From assembly GCF_001879105.1 (NCBI RefSeq), contig NZ_MLCF01000043.1, positions 1 to 64,000 of the forward strand: DNA of 64,000 bases. The letters run 5' to 3'. The stretch comes from Mangrovactinospora gilvigrisea. GTDB taxonomy: Bacteria; Actinomycetota; Actinomycetes; Streptomycetales; Streptomycetaceae. Positions 43,792-53,930 of the stretch are shown piece after piece. The translations under genes and the position numbers were made by a program. Each line of letters opens with the position of its first letter. The stretch's first letter is position 1. The notes under the pieces were generated by a model. That model did no database searches. It saw only the letters and a program-made list of their open reading frames with translations, and was not told the origin of the DNA.

Positions 43792-43797
43792 CGGGGG
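43784..43797. terminator. Short hairpin overlapping the phosphatase stop
   Basis: CCCCC (43784-43788) and GGGGG (43793-43797) flank TGAC, and an outer GGCC/GGCC pair may extend the stem. It lies between the rightward phosphatase gene and the leftward tRNA-Gly gene and may terminate both. The stem is short. Confidence 0.35.
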
Positions 43798-43817
43798 CTG
43801 AGGCCGAGTCACATCGG

Positions 43818-43888
43818 AGCGGACGACGGGAATCGAACCCGCGTATCCAGTTTGGAAGACTGGGGCTCTACCATTGAGCTACGTCCGC
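43818..43888 (-). tRNA. tRNA-Gly (anticodon TCC)
   Basis: Read leftward from 43888, the acceptor stem GCGGACG pairs with CGTCCGC ending at 43819, with discriminator T at 43818. The D-arm (GCTCAATGGTAGAGC) is followed by the anticodon stem CCAGT/ACTGG with loop CTTCCAA, giving anticodon TCC, and the T-arm GCGGGTTCGATTCCCGT. Discriminator U73 fits glycine. The CCA end is not encoded. Confidence 0.95.
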
Positions 43889-44033
43889 AGCGCTGCCCCC
43901 AACATACACAAGCCGTGCGGCCCGGCTGCCGGTGGAGCGGGGCTCAGCCTAGCGGCTACCCCGACTTCCGCGCACACTCCTTTATTGCGGGCGCGGCGGC
44001 CCGCCGGGCATGTACGCTACGTGCTGGTCCCGA
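43889..44033. promoter_or_regulatory. Region between divergent tRNA genes
   Basis: These 145 bp contain the promoters of the two outward-facing tRNA genes. For tRNA-Pro, TACGCT at 44013-44018 is a plausible -10 box, which would place the start near 44025, 9 nt before the mature tRNA. The TTTATT run near 43981 is the only AT-rich spot. No ORF is supported. Confidence 0.35.
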
Positions 44034-44110
44034 CGGGGTGTGGCGCAGCTTGGTAGCGCGTCCGCTTTGGGAGCGGAAGGCCGTCGGTTCAAATCCGGCC
44101 ACCCCGACCA
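44034..44110 (+). tRNA. tRNA-Pro (anticodon TGG), CCA encoded
   Basis: The acceptor stem CGGGGTG (44034-44040) pairs with CACCCCG (44100-44106), followed by discriminator A and an encoded CCA (44108-44110). The D-loop includes TTGGTAGCGC, the anticodon loop TTTGGGA gives TGG, and the T-arm is GTCGGTTCAAATCCGGC. All features are canonical for proline. Confidence 0.96.
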
Positions 44111-44433
44111 GCGAGAACGCCGCCGATTCCGGCGTGCGGCAGGTACTTCAGGCACATCCGCGACGGTCGAAGGGCCCGGCCCTTCCGGTGCCGGGGTCCT
44201 CTTTCCGGCCCGTGTTTCGCGCGGCCCTCCGAGCGGCGGGTACGATGCAAGGCGCGCCTACTGAAAGCGGGGCGACGAGGGCCGCCGGATTGACCATCTG
44301 CACTCCGTCCCCATCCACGTCTCGCCGGCTGTCGGCCGGGCACGCGCGCGCTTCCCGCGCCCTGCGCGTCCGCCCGTTCCGGCTGTTGGCGCGCTTGGAC
44401 AACACACCCGAAAAGCCCCAAGGAGACCCAACC
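44111..44433 (+). promoter_or_regulatory. Long upstream region of tig
   Basis: These 323 bp separate tRNA-Pro and the trigger factor gene. An open frame crosses the region, but its codon pattern is not convincing and it has no SD. TACGAT at 44241-44246 could be a -10 box, though no good -35 matches it. If used, the mRNA leader would be about 180 nt. The SD AAGGAGA at 44419-44425 precedes the GTG start. Confidence 0.35.
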
Positions 44434-45861
44434 GTGAAGAGCGCCGTGGAGACTCTGAACCCCACCCGGGTTCGACTCACCGTCGAGGTGCCCTTCGAGG
44501 AGCTCAAGCCCAGCCTCGACGCGGCGTACAAGGAGATCAACAAGCAGGTCTCGGTTCCGGGCTTCCGGAAGGGCAAGATCCCCGCCCGCATCATCGACCA
44601 GCGCTTCGGTCGTGCGGCGGTGCTGCAGGAGGCCGTCAACCAGGCCCTGCCCGAGTTCTACGGCAAGGCCGTCGACGAGTCGGAGCTGAACGTCCTCGGC
44701 CAGCCCGAGGTCGACATCACCGAGCTCAACGACAACGAGGAGCTGAAGTTCACCGCCGAGGTGGACATCCGCCCCGAGCTCGAGCTCCCCGACTACGAGG
44801 GCATCGAGGTCACCGTCGACGCCGTCGCCGTGAGCGACGAGGACATCGACGGCTCGATCACCCAGCTGCGCGACCGCTTCGCCTCGGTGAAGCCGGTCGA
44901 GCGGGCCGCCGCCGAGGGCGACGTGCTCGTCCTCGACCTCGAGGCGAGCGTGGACGGCGAGGTCCTCGAGGACGGCGTCGCCAAGGGCGTCTCCTACACC
45001 ATCGGCAGCGGCGAGCTGCTGGACGGCATCGACGAGGCCGTCACCGGCATCGAGGCCGGCGGCACCGCCACCTTCGAGAGCGAGCTGAAGGGCGGCTCCG
45101 CCGCCGGCCGGACCGCCTCCATCAAGGTCGAGGTCAGCAAGGTGCAGGAGCGCGAGCTCCCCGAGCTGGACGACGACTTCGCCCAGCTCGCCTCCGAGTT
45201 CGACACCCTGGAGGAGCTGCGCGCCGACGCCCGCACCCGCCTGGAGAGCTCCAAGAAGTACGAGCAGGCCACCGACGCCCAGCAGAAGGTGCTGGAGGCG
45301 TACCTCGAGAAGGTCGAGGTCCCGATCCCCGAGAAGCTCCTCGCGGACGAGATCGGCACCCGCAAGCACAACCTGGAGCACCACCAGCTGGAGCCCATGG
45401 GCATGACGCTGGAGCAGTACCTCAAGGTCCAGGGCCAGACCGAGGAGGAGTACACCGCCGAGCTGGAGGAGCAGTCCCGCAAGGGCATCAAGACCCAGTT
45501 CGTGCTGGACGAGATCGTCGCCAAGGAGCAGCTCAACGTCAGCCAGGACGAGCTGACCGAGCACCTGCTGCAGCGCGCCGCCGGCTCCGGCATGTCCCCC
45601 GACCAGTTCGCCCAGCAGATCGTGCAGGGCGGCCAGGTGCCGATGCTGGTGGGCGAGGTCGCCCGCGGCAAGGCGCTCCAGGTGGTCGTGGAGCAGGCCA
45701 AGGTGACGGACTCCGAGGGCAACGCCGTCGACCTCTCGGACGACGACGACACCGATGGTGACGCCGCCGCCGAGGCGACCGAGGCCGCCGCCGACGAGAC
45801 CGACACGGCCGACACGGCCGACGAGGCTTCCGACGCCGCCGAGGAGAAGACCGAGGCCTGA
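44434..45861 (+). CDS. tig: Trigger factor
   Basis: This 475-residue ribosome-bound chaperone and peptidyl-prolyl isomerase acts on nascent chains. The N-terminal ribosome-binding domain has [21 protein letters not shown] with the G-F-R-x-G-x-x-P signature. The PPIase (FKBP-like) domain spans about 160-240 ([29 protein letters not shown]), and the helical C-terminal domain carries [18 protein letters not shown]. The last 45 residues form a low-complexity Asp/Ala/Glu/Thr tail (from about 430), as often seen in actinobacterial trigger factors. GTG 44434 has SD AAGGAGA. A 20-bp perfect hairpin at 45884-45933 ends the gene before clpP1. Confidence 0.97.
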   Translation: MKSAVETLNPTRVRLTVEVPFEELKPSLDAAYKEINKQVSVPGFRKGKIPARIIDQRFGRAAVLQEAVNQALPEFYGKAVDESELNVLGQPEVDITELNDNEELKFTAEVDIRPELELPDYEGIEVTVDAVAVSDEDIDGSITQLRDRFASVKPVERAAAEGDVLVLDLEASVDGEVLEDGVAKGVSYTIGSGELLDGIDEAVTGIEAGGTATFESELKGGSAAGRTASIKVEVSKVQERELPELDDDFAQLASEFDTLEELRADARTRLESSKKYEQATDAQQKVLEAYLEKVEVPIPEKLLADEIGTRKHNLEHHQLEPMGMTLEQYLKVQGQTEEEYTAELEEQSRKGIKTQFVLDEIVAKEQLNVSQDELTEHLLQRAAGSGMSPDQFAQQIVQGGQVPMLVGEVARGKALQVVVEQAKVTDSEGNAVDLSDDDDTDGDAAAEATEAAADETDTADTADEASDAAEEKTEA

Positions 45862-45883
45862 CGGCCGGAGTCAGTCCGACCGA

Positions 45884-45933
45884 GCACGGGCCCGGCCGGG
45901 GCGCACATGCTGCCGCCCCGGCCGGGCCCGTGC
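45884..45933 (+). terminator. Terminator after tig, 20-bp perfect stem
   Basis: Twenty bases (45884-45903) pair perfectly with 45914-45933 across a 10-nt loop, with no T-run. This separates tig from the clpP1 promoter region and is the longest perfect stem found in the window. Confidence 0.85.
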
Positions 45934-45964
45934 CGTATTCCCGCTCCCTTCCCGGTCAGCGGGG

Positions 45965-45982
45965 GTTGCGCCGCCAGCGAAC
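45965..45982. promoter_or_regulatory. ClgR-like operator upstream of clpP1
   Basis: GTTGCG-CCGCCA-GCGAAC, or GTTCGC...CGCAAC on the other strand, resembles the inverted GTTCGC/GCGAAC type of box bound by ClgR, the known activator of clpP1P2 in Streptomyces. It lies about 55 bp before a TAGGGT box at 46022-46027 and 109 bp before the clpP1 start, a suitable activator position. Confidence 0.5.
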
Positions 45983-46090
45983 AGCCTCGGCCCTCCTCCC
46001 CGCCGTGCCGGACCCTGGGGTTAGGGTCCATCAGTAACGCCAATGGCGAGCCGATGGGCCCGAGGCCCTACTCAACTCTCAGGTGGATAC

Positions 46091-46696
46091 ATGACGACTC
46101 CGCAGATGGCCGAACCGTCGGGTGTCGGTCTCGGTGACCACATCTACAACCGGCTGCTGAACGAGCGGATCATCTTCCTCGGCTCGCAGGTCGAGGAGAA
46201 GAACGCCAACGAGATCTGCGCGCAGCTGCTGCTGCTCGCCGCCGATCCCGACAAGGACATCTACCTCTACATCAACTCGCCCGGCGGCTCCGTCTACGCC
46301 GGCATGGCGATCTACGACACGATGCAGTACATCAAGAACGACATCGTGACGATCGCGATGGGCTTCGCCGCGTCGATGGGCCAGTTCCTGCTCACCGCGG
46401 GCACCACGGGCAAGCGGTTCGCGCTGCCCAACGCCCGCATCCTGATGCACCAGCCGCTCGGCGGCCTCGGCGGCCAGGCCACCGACATCAAGATCCTCGC
46501 CAATGAGCTGGTGAAGACGAAGCAGCACATGGCGGAGCTGCAGTCGCACCACACCGGCCAGCCCGTCGAGAAGATCATCGCCGACGGCGACCGCGACAAG
46601 TGGTTCACCGCCCAGGAGGCCGTCGACTACGGCCTGATCGACGGGATCATGTCCCGCGCCTCCGACGCCCCGGGCGGCGGCGGCACCGGCGCCTGA
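46091..46696 (+). CDS. clpP1: ATP-dependent Clp protease proteolytic subunit ClpP1
   Basis: This 201-residue serine protease subunit forms the ClpP1P2 barrel with the protein encoded downstream. The catalytic set is the nucleophile Ser in [11 protein letters not shown], His in [10 protein letters not shown] and Asp of the [17 protein letters not shown] region. The substrate strand motif [19 protein letters not shown] is intact. ATG 46091 is chosen over an in-frame upstream ATG (46043) because AGGTGG stands 5 nt upstream and the shorter N-terminus suits the axial-gate peptide. A probable ClgR site and promoter lie upstream. It is followed by clpP2 after 47 bp. Confidence 0.95.
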   Translation: MTTPQMAEPSGVGLGDHIYNRLLNERIIFLGSQVEEKNANEICAQLLLLAADPDKDIYLYINSPGGSVYAGMAIYDTMQYIKNDIVTIAMGFAASMGQFLLTAGTTGKRFALPNARILMHQPLGGLGGQATDIKILANELVKTKQHMAELQSHHTGQPVEKIIADGDRDKWFTAQEAVDYGLIDGIMSRASDAPGGGGTGA

Positions 46697-46743
46697 GCCC
46701 CGCCATCCCTCAAGCCGGCAGTAAGGACACGAGGACTTAAGCC

Positions 46744-47412
46744 ATGAACTTCGACCCGCACCGCCTCCGTGCCGAGGCGCCCGACCTGATGCCGCAGGGG
46801 CACTACGTGCTGCCCCGCTTCGAGGAGCGCACCTCCCAGGGCTGGAAGCAGTACGACCCGTACTCCAAGCTCTACGAGGAGCGCATCGTCTTCCTCGGCG
46901 TGCCGATCGACGACGGCGTGGCCAACGACGTCATGGCGCAGCTGCTGTGCCTGGAGTCGATGGACCCGGACCGCGACATCTCGCTCTACATCAACTCGCC
47001 CGGGGGCAGCTTCTCGGCCACCTCGGCGATCTACGACACCATGCAGTTCGTCAACCCGGACGTGCAGACGGTCTGCCTCGGCATGGCCGCCTCCGGTGCG
47101 GCGGTGCTGCTGGCCGGCGGCACCAAGGGCAAGCGGATGGCCCTGCCGAACGCCAAGGTGATGATCCACCAGCCGGCGCTCTCGGGTTCGATGTACGGCC
47201 AGGCCTCCGACATGGAGATCCAGGCCCAGGAGATGCTCCGGGTGCGCCGCCAGCTGGAGCAGATGCTGGCCGACGACACCAAGAAGGACGTCGACGAGGT
47301 CAGCAAGGACATCGAGCGCGACAAGTACCTCACGGCGAAGGAGGCCCTGGAGTACGGCCTCATCGACGTGATCACCGAGCCGCGCAAGGTGGCGTCCGGC
47401 GTCGCGTCCTGA
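46744..47412 (+). CDS. clpP2: ATP-dependent Clp protease proteolytic subunit ClpP2
   Basis: This 222-residue partner of ClpP1 has its catalytic Ser in [14 protein letters not shown] and His in [11 protein letters not shown], with the [20 protein letters not shown] strand. The longer N-terminal region ([20 protein letters not shown]) is typical of the second subunit in actinobacteria. It is the second gene of the clpP1P2 operon, 47 bp after clpP1. The two subunits degrade substrates delivered by ClpX, encoded immediately downstream, and by ClpC. Confidence 0.95.
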   Translation: MNFDPHRLRAEAPDLMPQGHYVLPRFEERTSQGWKQYDPYSKLYEERIVFLGVPIDDGVANDVMAQLLCLESMDPDRDISLYINSPGGSFSATSAIYDTMQFVNPDVQTVCLGMAASGAAVLLAGGTKGKRMALPNAKVMIHQPALSGSMYGQASDMEIQAQEMLRVRRQLEQMLADDTKKDVDEVSKDIERDKYLTAKEALEYGLIDVITEPRKVASGVAS

Positions 47413-47678
47413 GTCCCTCCGCGCCGGGCGCGAGTCCGGGCGAGAGGTGAGACATCCGTCGCAGCCGCTGTGACGGGCCCGCGGAGGGCGGTATTTTACC
47501 CGGAAGCTCGTTCGATCGTGGGACGTCGGTCCGCACGGTCGCGACGAGCCCGATCGAAGCAAGAAGCCTCGGCCGAAACGGGTGGATACCGCGCTCCGCG
47601 GGAGTACCGTCGGCTGTGAGAAGGTACAAGGCCCCGCCCGCCCCCTCCGGTGGGACCGACCCGAAGGAGACGCACCCC

Positions 47679-48959
<1,281 letters not shown>

Positions 48960-49004
48960 TCGGCCCCGCGGCCGACCGGGGGCGGAGCCGGGTGTTCCGC
49001 CCCC

Positions 49005-49010
49005 TAGACT
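49005..49010 (+). promoter_or_regulatory. -10 box TAGACT of leaderless valS
   Basis: TAGACT ends 7 nt before GTG 49018, and no SD is present. The same TAGACT-7-GTG arrangement occurs at folC. No strong -35 hexamer is seen. Confidence 0.5.
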
Positions 49011-49017
49011 TGTCGGC

Positions 49018-51660
49018 GTGACCGAGACGAACCAGCGCACCGCGGTCGGCGCCCCCGCCGACGAGAAGACCCTGCCCCCTCAGTACACGCCGGCCGAGGT
49101 AGAGGCCCCGCTGTACGAGCGCTGGGTATCCGCTGGTTACTTCGAGGCCGACGAGAGCAGCGACAAGCCCCCGTACGCCATCGTCATCCCGCCCCCGAAC
49201 GTCACCGGCAGCCTGCACCTGGGCCACGCCTTCGAGCACACCCTCATCGACTCCCTCACCCGCCGCAAGCGGATGCAGGGCTACGAGGCGCTGTGGCAGC
49301 CGGGCATGGACCACGCCGGCATCGCCACCCAGAACGTGGTGGAGCGGGAGCTCGCCAAGGAGGGCAAGTCCCGCCACGACCTGGGCCGCGAGGCCTTCGT
49401 CGAGCGGGTCTGGAAGTGGAAGGCCGAGTCCGGCGGCCAGATTTCCGGGCAGATGCGCCGCCTCGGCGACGGCGTCGCCTGGTCCCGCGAGCGCTTCACC
49501 ATGGACGAGGGCCTCTCCCAGGCCGTCCAGACCATCTTCAAGCGGCTCTACGACGACGAGCTGATCTACCGCGCCGAGCGCATCATCAACTGGTGCCCGC
49601 GCTGCCTCACCGCGATCTCCGACATCGAGGTGGAGTACCAGGACGACGAGGGCGAGCTGGTCTCCATCCGCTACGGCGAGGGCGAGACCGCCATCGTGGT
49701 GGCCACCACCCGCGCCGAGACGATGCTCGGCGACACCGCGGTGGCCGTCCACCCCGACGACGAGCGGTACCGGCACCTGGTCGGCACCGAGATCGAGCTG
49801 CCGCTGACGGGCCGTCGGATCCCGGTCGTCGCCGACGCGCACGTCGACCCCGAGTTCGGCACCGGCGCCGTCAAGGTGACGCCCGCGCACGACCCCAACG
49901 ACTTCGAGATCGGCCGTCGGCACGACCTGCCGAGCCTCGCCGTCCTCGACGAGCACGGCGTCATCACCGCGCACGGCCCGTTCCTGGGCCTGGACCGCTT
50001 CGAGGCGCGCAGCGCCATCGTCGCGGCGCTGCGCGTGGACGGCCGGATCGTCGCCGAGAAGCGCCCCTATGTGCACTCCGTGGGGCACTGCTCGCGCTGC
50101 AAGACCACCATCGAGCCGCGGCTGTCCATGCAGTGGTGGGTGCGGACGGGCCCGCTCGCCGAGGCCGCCTCCAAGGCGGTGCGGGACGGCGAGGTCGCCA
50201 TCCACCCCAAGGAGATGGAGTCCCGCTACTTCGCGTGGGTCGACAACCTGCACGACTGGTGCATCTCCCGGCAGCTGTGGTGGGGCCACCGCATCCCGGT
50301 CTGGTACGGGCCGGACGGCGAGATGGTGTGCGTCGGCCCGGGCGAGGAGCCGCCGTCCGGCGAGGGCTGGCACCAGGAGACGGACGTCCTCGACACCTGG
50401 TTCTCCTCCGGCCTGTGGCCCTTCTCCACGATGGGCTGGCCAAAGGAGACGCCGTCGCTGGAGAAGTTCTATCCGAACGCGGTGCTGGTCACCGGCTACG
50501 ACATCCTCTTCTTCTGGGTCGTCCGGATGATGATGTTCGGGCTCTACGCGATGGACGGCACCCCGCCGTTCCGCACCGTCGCCCTGCACGGCATGGTCCG
50601 CGACCAGTTCGGCAAGAAGATGTCGAAGTCCTTCGGCAACGCGGTCAACCCGCTGGACTGGATGGACGCCTACGGCTCCGACGCGGTGCGCTTCACCCTG
50701 GCGCGCGGCGCCAACCCGGGCGTGGACGTGCCGATCGGCGAGGACTGGGTGCAGGGCTCCCGGAACTTCTGCAACAAGATCTGGAACGCCACCCGGTTCG
50801 CGCTGATGAACGGCGCCACCGTGGAGGGCCCGCTGCCCGAGGCCGCCGAGCTGTCGCCGACGGACCGCTGGATCCTCTCCCGGCTGCAGGCCACCGTCGC
50901 CGAGGTGGACGCGCTCTACGAGGACTACCAGTTCGCCAAGCTCTCGGACGCGCTCTTCCACTTCGCCTGGGACGAGGTCTTCGACTGGTACGTCGAGCTC
51001 TCCAAGACCACCCTCAACGAGGGCGGCGCGGCGGCCGACGCCACCCGCCGGGTGCTGGGCGAGGTCCTCGACGTCACGCTGCGGCTGCTGCACCCCGTCG
51101 TCCCCTTCGTCACCGAGGCGCTGTGGACGCACCTGACGGGCCGTGAGTCGATCGTGATCGCCGAGTGGCCCACCGACAGCGGCTTCCGCGACGCCGCCGC
51201 CGAGCAGGAGATCGCGGTGCTCCAGCAGGTGGTCACCGAGGTCCGCCGGTTCCGCTCCGACCAGGGCCTGAAGCCGGGTCAGAAGGTGCCGGCCCGGCTG
51301 GCGCTGGAGGGCACCCCGCTGGCCGCCCACGAGCCGGCGCTGCGCTCCCTCACCCGCCTGCAGCCGGAAGGTCACCATGGCACAGCCTTCGCGGCCACCG
51401 CGTCCCTGCCGGTGGCCGGCGCCGTGGTGGAGCTGGACCTCTCCGGCGCCATCGACGTCGCCGCCGAGCGCAAGCGCCTGCAGAAGGACCTCGACGCGGC
51501 CGAGAAGGAGCTGAAGCAGACCACCGCCAAGCTCGGCAACGAGGGCTTCCTCGCCAAGGCCCCGGAGCCGGTGGTGGAGAAGATCCGGGCCCGCCGCGCC
51601 GCGGCCGAGTCCGACATCGCGCGCATCACGGCGCAGCTGGCGGGCCTCCCCCAGGCCTGA
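49018..51660 (+). CDS. valS: Valyl-tRNA synthetase
   Basis: This 880-residue class I synthetase charges tRNA-Val. The HIGH-type motif is [15 protein letters not shown] (residues 60-75) and the KMSKS loop is [15 protein letters not shown]. The editing CP1 domain carries [20 protein letters not shown]. The anticodon-binding helical domain and a C-terminal coiled coil (about 800-880, [20 protein letters not shown]) complete the standard layout. The start GTG 49018 follows TAGACT by 7 nt with no SD (leaderless). In S. coelicolor valS is, to my memory, followed directly by folC; here a four-gene leftward cassette intervenes. Confidence 0.97.
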   Translation: MTETNQRTAVGAPADEKTLPPQYTPAEVEAPLYERWVSAGYFEADESSDKPPYAIVIPPPNVTGSLHLGHAFEHTLIDSLTRRKRMQGYEALWQPGMDHAGIATQNVVERELAKEGKSRHDLGREAFVERVWKWKAESGGQISGQMRRLGDGVAWSRERFTMDEGLSQAVQTIFKRLYDDELIYRAERIINWCPRCLTAISDIEVEYQDDEGELVSIRYGEGETAIVVATTRAETMLGDTAVAVHPDDERYRHLVGTEIELPLTGRRIPVVADAHVDPEFGTGAVKVTPAHDPNDFEIGRRHDLPSLAVLDEHGVITAHGPFLGLDRFEARSAIVAALRVDGRIVAEKRPYVHSVGHCSRCKTTIEPRLSMQWWVRTGPLAEAASKAVRDGEVAIHPKEMESRYFAWVDNLHDWCISRQLWWGHRIPVWYGPDGEMVCVGPGEEPPSGEGWHQETDVLDTWFSSGLWPFSTMGWPKETPSLEKFYPNAVLVTGYDILFFWVVRMMMFGLYAMDGTPPFRTVALHGMVRDQFGKKMSKSFGNAVNPLDWMDAYGSDAVRFTLARGANPGVDVPIGEDWVQGSRNFCNKIWNATRFALMNGATVEGPLPEAAELSPTDRWILSRLQATVAEVDALYEDYQFAKLSDALFHFAWDEVFDWYVELSKTTLNEGGAAADATRRVLGEVLDVTLRLLHPVVPFVTEALWTHLTGRESIVIAEWPTDSGFRDAAAEQEIAVLQQVVTEVRRFRSDQGLKPGQKVPARLALEGTPLAAHEPALRSLTRLQPEGHHGTAFAATASLPVAGAVVELDLSGAIDVAAERKRLQKDLDAAEKELKQTTAKLGNEGFLAKAPEPVVEKIRARRAAAESDIARITAQLAGLPQA

Positions 51661-51680
51661 CGCGCGGCCCCGTCGCACAG

Positions 51681-51720
51681 GCGGGCGGGCCCCCACTCCT
51701 TCGAGTGGGGGCCCGCCCGC
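51681..51720. terminator. Terminator after valS, 18-bp perfect stem
   Basis: GCGGGCGGGCCCCCACTC (51681-51698) pairs perfectly with 51703-51720 around a CTTC loop. It separates convergent valS and the LAATG mini-protein gene and can act in both directions. Confidence 0.85.
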
Positions 51721-51735
51721 TGTGCCGAGGGGACG

Positions 51736-51897
51736 TCAGCCGCGGCGGCGCGGCACGATCCGCGCGATGGCGGTGCCCACCGCGACCAGCGCGAACGCGG
51801 CCAGGATCCACCAGAACACCGAGGCTCCGGTGGCGGCCAGCGCGCCGCCCGAGGCGGCGGCTCCGGCCCCGGCTCCCGAGGTGATGTTGTTGTACAT
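51736..51897 (-). CDS. Mini-protein with LAATG sortase-type sorting signal
   Basis: This 53-residue protein has a very good SD (GAGGAGGG) before ATG 51897. It consists of a Gly/Ala/Ser-rich uncharged segment (MYNNITSGAGAGAAASGGA), then LAATG at residues 20-24, one hydrophobic helix (about 26-45, with VFWWILAAFALVAVG) and a basic tail RIVPRRRG. That is exactly a sortase cell-wall sorting signal, and LAXTG is the form recognised by class E sortases of Streptomyces. There is no separate signal peptide; the positive tail would place the N-terminus outside. The gene starts 21 bp after the stop of the glycosyltransferase gene, so the two form an operon. Function is unknown. It could become a 23-residue wall-linked tag or a membrane accessory of the synthase. 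Confidence 0.75.
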   Translation of the reverse strand: MYNNITSGAGAGAAASGGALAATGASVFWWILAAFALVAVGTAIARIVPRRRG

Positions 51898-51918
51898 GCG
51901 GTCCCTCCTCTCCGGGGT

Positions 51919-53040
51919 TCACCAGTTCTTCTTGCGGCGCAGCAGGGCGTCCGCATAGGCCTTGCCGTGGCACGCCTGGAGGAAGAAGTCCAGGACGAGT
52001 TCGTACATCGAGGCGGCGAGGAGCATCTGGCGCCAGCCGCGCAGCCGCACGGTCACCACCCGCTCCACCACGAACACCCCCGTGACGCCGAGCCAGAACG
52101 GGGCGATGACCAGCCCGCCGGCGACCGCCACGGCCCAGACGATGCTGCCCAGGTACATCACGGTCACCACCACGCCGGCCAGGGTGAGCAGCTGCCGGCC
52201 CCAGTAGCGCCAGGTCACCCGGGTCAGCCCGTACTGGAAGCAGTTCTCCACCGCGCCGCGCTTCCAGCGCAGCCGCTGCCGCCACAGCGAACGCCAGTCG
52301 GGCATCACCTCGGTGGCGAGGGTGCAGTCGGCGGGCGAGATCACCTCGTGGCCGCGGTGCTTGAGCGCGAAGGTCAGCTCGTTGTCCTCGGTGAGGACGG
52401 TGGTGTCGTAGACGCCGCCGCGGCCGTCGCCGGCCGGCAGCTCGCCGGCCAGCCGGGCCGCGGAGACCTCCCGCAGCACCCGCACCGGGAACATCGCCGC
52501 GGTGCCGGTGATCACCAGGCACTTGCCGCGCAGCCGGGAGACGTCCCGGGCGTAGCGGGCGTACTCGTTGCGCTGCAGATGGCCGACGAAGCCGCCGCCG
52601 GGGTCGCCGCGGAAGACGCCGCCGACGCCGCCGTAGCCCTCGTCGACGCGGGTCAGCGCGTTGCGGACGAAGTCCGGGTCGAGGGCGCAGTCGGCGTCGG
52701 TGACCAGCACGGCGTCGTCGTCGCCGAGTTCGGGCAGCAGCGCGGCGAGCGCCTGGTTGAGGCCGCCGGCCTTCTTGTGCCGGTTGCCGATGGTCTCGAA
52801 GACGCGGGCGCCGTGCGCGCGGGCGAGCTCGGGGGTGGCGTCGGTGCAGTTGTCGGCGACGACGGTGAGGCGCAGCGCGGTCGACGGGTCGTCCCGGGCG
52901 GTCTGGGCGCGGAGCGCGTCGAGGCAGCGGCCGATGACGTCCTGCTCGTTGTGCGCGGGCACCAGGACGAGGACGGTCCGCGGCCGCTCGGGCGCGGGGG
53001 CCGGGGCGGGGGCGGGGAGTGTCGTCGTCGCGGTGGGCAT
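51919..53040 (-). CDS. Processive-type family 2 glycosyltransferase, membrane-bound
   Basis: This 373-residue GT2 enzyme has a Pro/Ala-rich N-terminus (1-20), then LVLVPAHNEQDVIGRCLDAL. It carries the UDP-sugar DxD at 115-117 (VTDADCALD), the TED motif at 217-219 (VLTEDNELT) and QRLRW at 255-259, the set shared by cellulose, chitin and hyaluronan synthases. Three hydrophobic helices follow (about 283-350), with a basic end RRKKNW. There is no PilZ or extra domain. It likely polymerises or extends an extracellular glycan from inside the membrane. A LAATG mini-protein gene is 21 bp downstream, and a two-component system lies 188 bp upstream on the same strand. The sugar is unknown. Confidence 0.88.
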   Translation of the reverse strand: MPTATTTLPAPAPAPAPERPRTVLVLVPAHNEQDVIGRCLDALRAQTARDDPSTALRLTVVADNCTDATPELARAHGARVFETIGNRHKKAGGLNQALAALLPELGDDDAVLVTDADCALDPDFVRNALTRVDEGYGGVGGVFRGDPGGGFVGHLQRNEYARYARDVSRLRGKCLVITGTAAMFPVRVLREVSAARLAGELPAGDGRGGVYDTTVLTEDNELTFALKHRGHEVISPADCTLATEVMPDWRSLWRQRLRWKRGAVENCFQYGLTRVTWRYWGRQLLTLAGVVVTVMYLGSIVWAVAVAGGLVIAPFWLGVTGVFVVERVVTVRLRGWRQMLLAASMYELVLDFFLQACHGKAYADALLRRKKNW

Positions 53041-53228
53041 GACCCCACGGTCGGGCGGCCGTGGTGCGCGTCCGGTTCGGCTCGGTTGCGCGACGGTTGC
53101 GCACCGCCCGCCCGCGCCGGTCGAGGGCGTTGGTCCCGGGCCCTGCGACCCGCCCGGCGCGGCCCGGTTGACGCGGCGTCAGGGGCGCCAGCGACGTCGG
53201 CGGCGTCGGGAGCGGCGCCCGGAGGGGC

Positions 53229-53930
53229 TCAGGGCCCGTCGGGGCGGTAGCGGTAGCCGATGCCGCGCACCGCGGCGAGGACGTCCTCCGGCAGCGGCCC
53301 GTCGGCCGCCTCCTGGAGGGCGCGCCGCAACCGGCCGACCGCGAACCGCACCTTGTGCGGGTCGCCGCGGCCGGCCGGCTCCCCCCACACCTCCTCCAGC
53401 AGCCGCGCGGTCGGCACCACCTGCCCCCGGTTGCGGGCCAGCACCTGCAGCAGCCGGAACTGCAGGGCGCTGAGCCGGACGGGGCGGCCGGTCCAGGTGG
53501 CGGCGCGGGTGCCGGGGTCGAGGTGGAGCCGGCCGTCGTCGTAGCCGTCGCCGGTCCACGAGGCGCGGGCCGGGGCGCGCCGCAGCAGCGCCTCGATGCG
53601 GGCCACCAGCTCGGCGTTGGAGAACGGTTTGGTGAGGTAGTCGTCGGCGCCGCCGCGCAGCCCGCGGACCCGCTCGGCCTCGGTGCCGTGCGCGGTGAGC
53701 ACCAGCACGGGCACGTCGGTCAGGTCGCGGGTGCGCTCCAGCACCTGCCAGCCGTCGAGGCCGGGCAGCCCGATGTCGAGGAGCATCAGATCGGGCCGGT
53801 GGCGGTGCAGCAGCCGGAGCGCGGTGCGGCCGTCGCCGGCCTCCAGCAGCTCCCAGCCGCGGCCGCGGAGCAGGATGCCCAGGGCGAGGCGGATGTCGGC
53901 GTCGTCCTCGGCGAGCAGCAGGGTGGTCAC
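53229..53930 (-). CDS. OmpR/PhoB-family response regulator
   Basis: This 233-residue protein starts at GTG 53930, overlapping the kinase stop (GTGA). The receiver domain has the acidic pair EDD at 8-10, the phospho-acceptor D52 in LLDIGLPG, the Thr in VLTAHG and Lys in YLTKPF. A C-terminal winged-helix DNA-binding domain (about 135-230) contains LSALQFRLLQVLARNRGQVV and VRGIGYRYRPDG. It is the output of the adjacent kinase. The same-strand glycosyltransferase gene 188 bp downstream is the natural first candidate target. Confidence 0.92.
   Translation of the reverse strand: MTTLLLAEDDADIRLALGILLRGRGWELLEAGDGRTALRLLHRHRPDLMLLDIGLPGLDGWQVLERTRDLTDVPVLVLTAHGTEAERVRGLRGGADDYLTKPFSNAELVARIEALLRRAPARASWTGDGYDDGRLHLDPGTRAATWTGRPVRLSALQFRLLQVLARNRGQVVPTARLLEEVWGEPAGRGDPHKVRFAVGRLRRALQEAADGPLPEDVLAAVRGIGYRYRPDGP

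Noticed and set aside
43852-44433. Upstream in-frame extension of trigger factor
   Set aside because: It runs through both tRNA genes; the SD-led GTG at 44434 gives the standard N-terminus.
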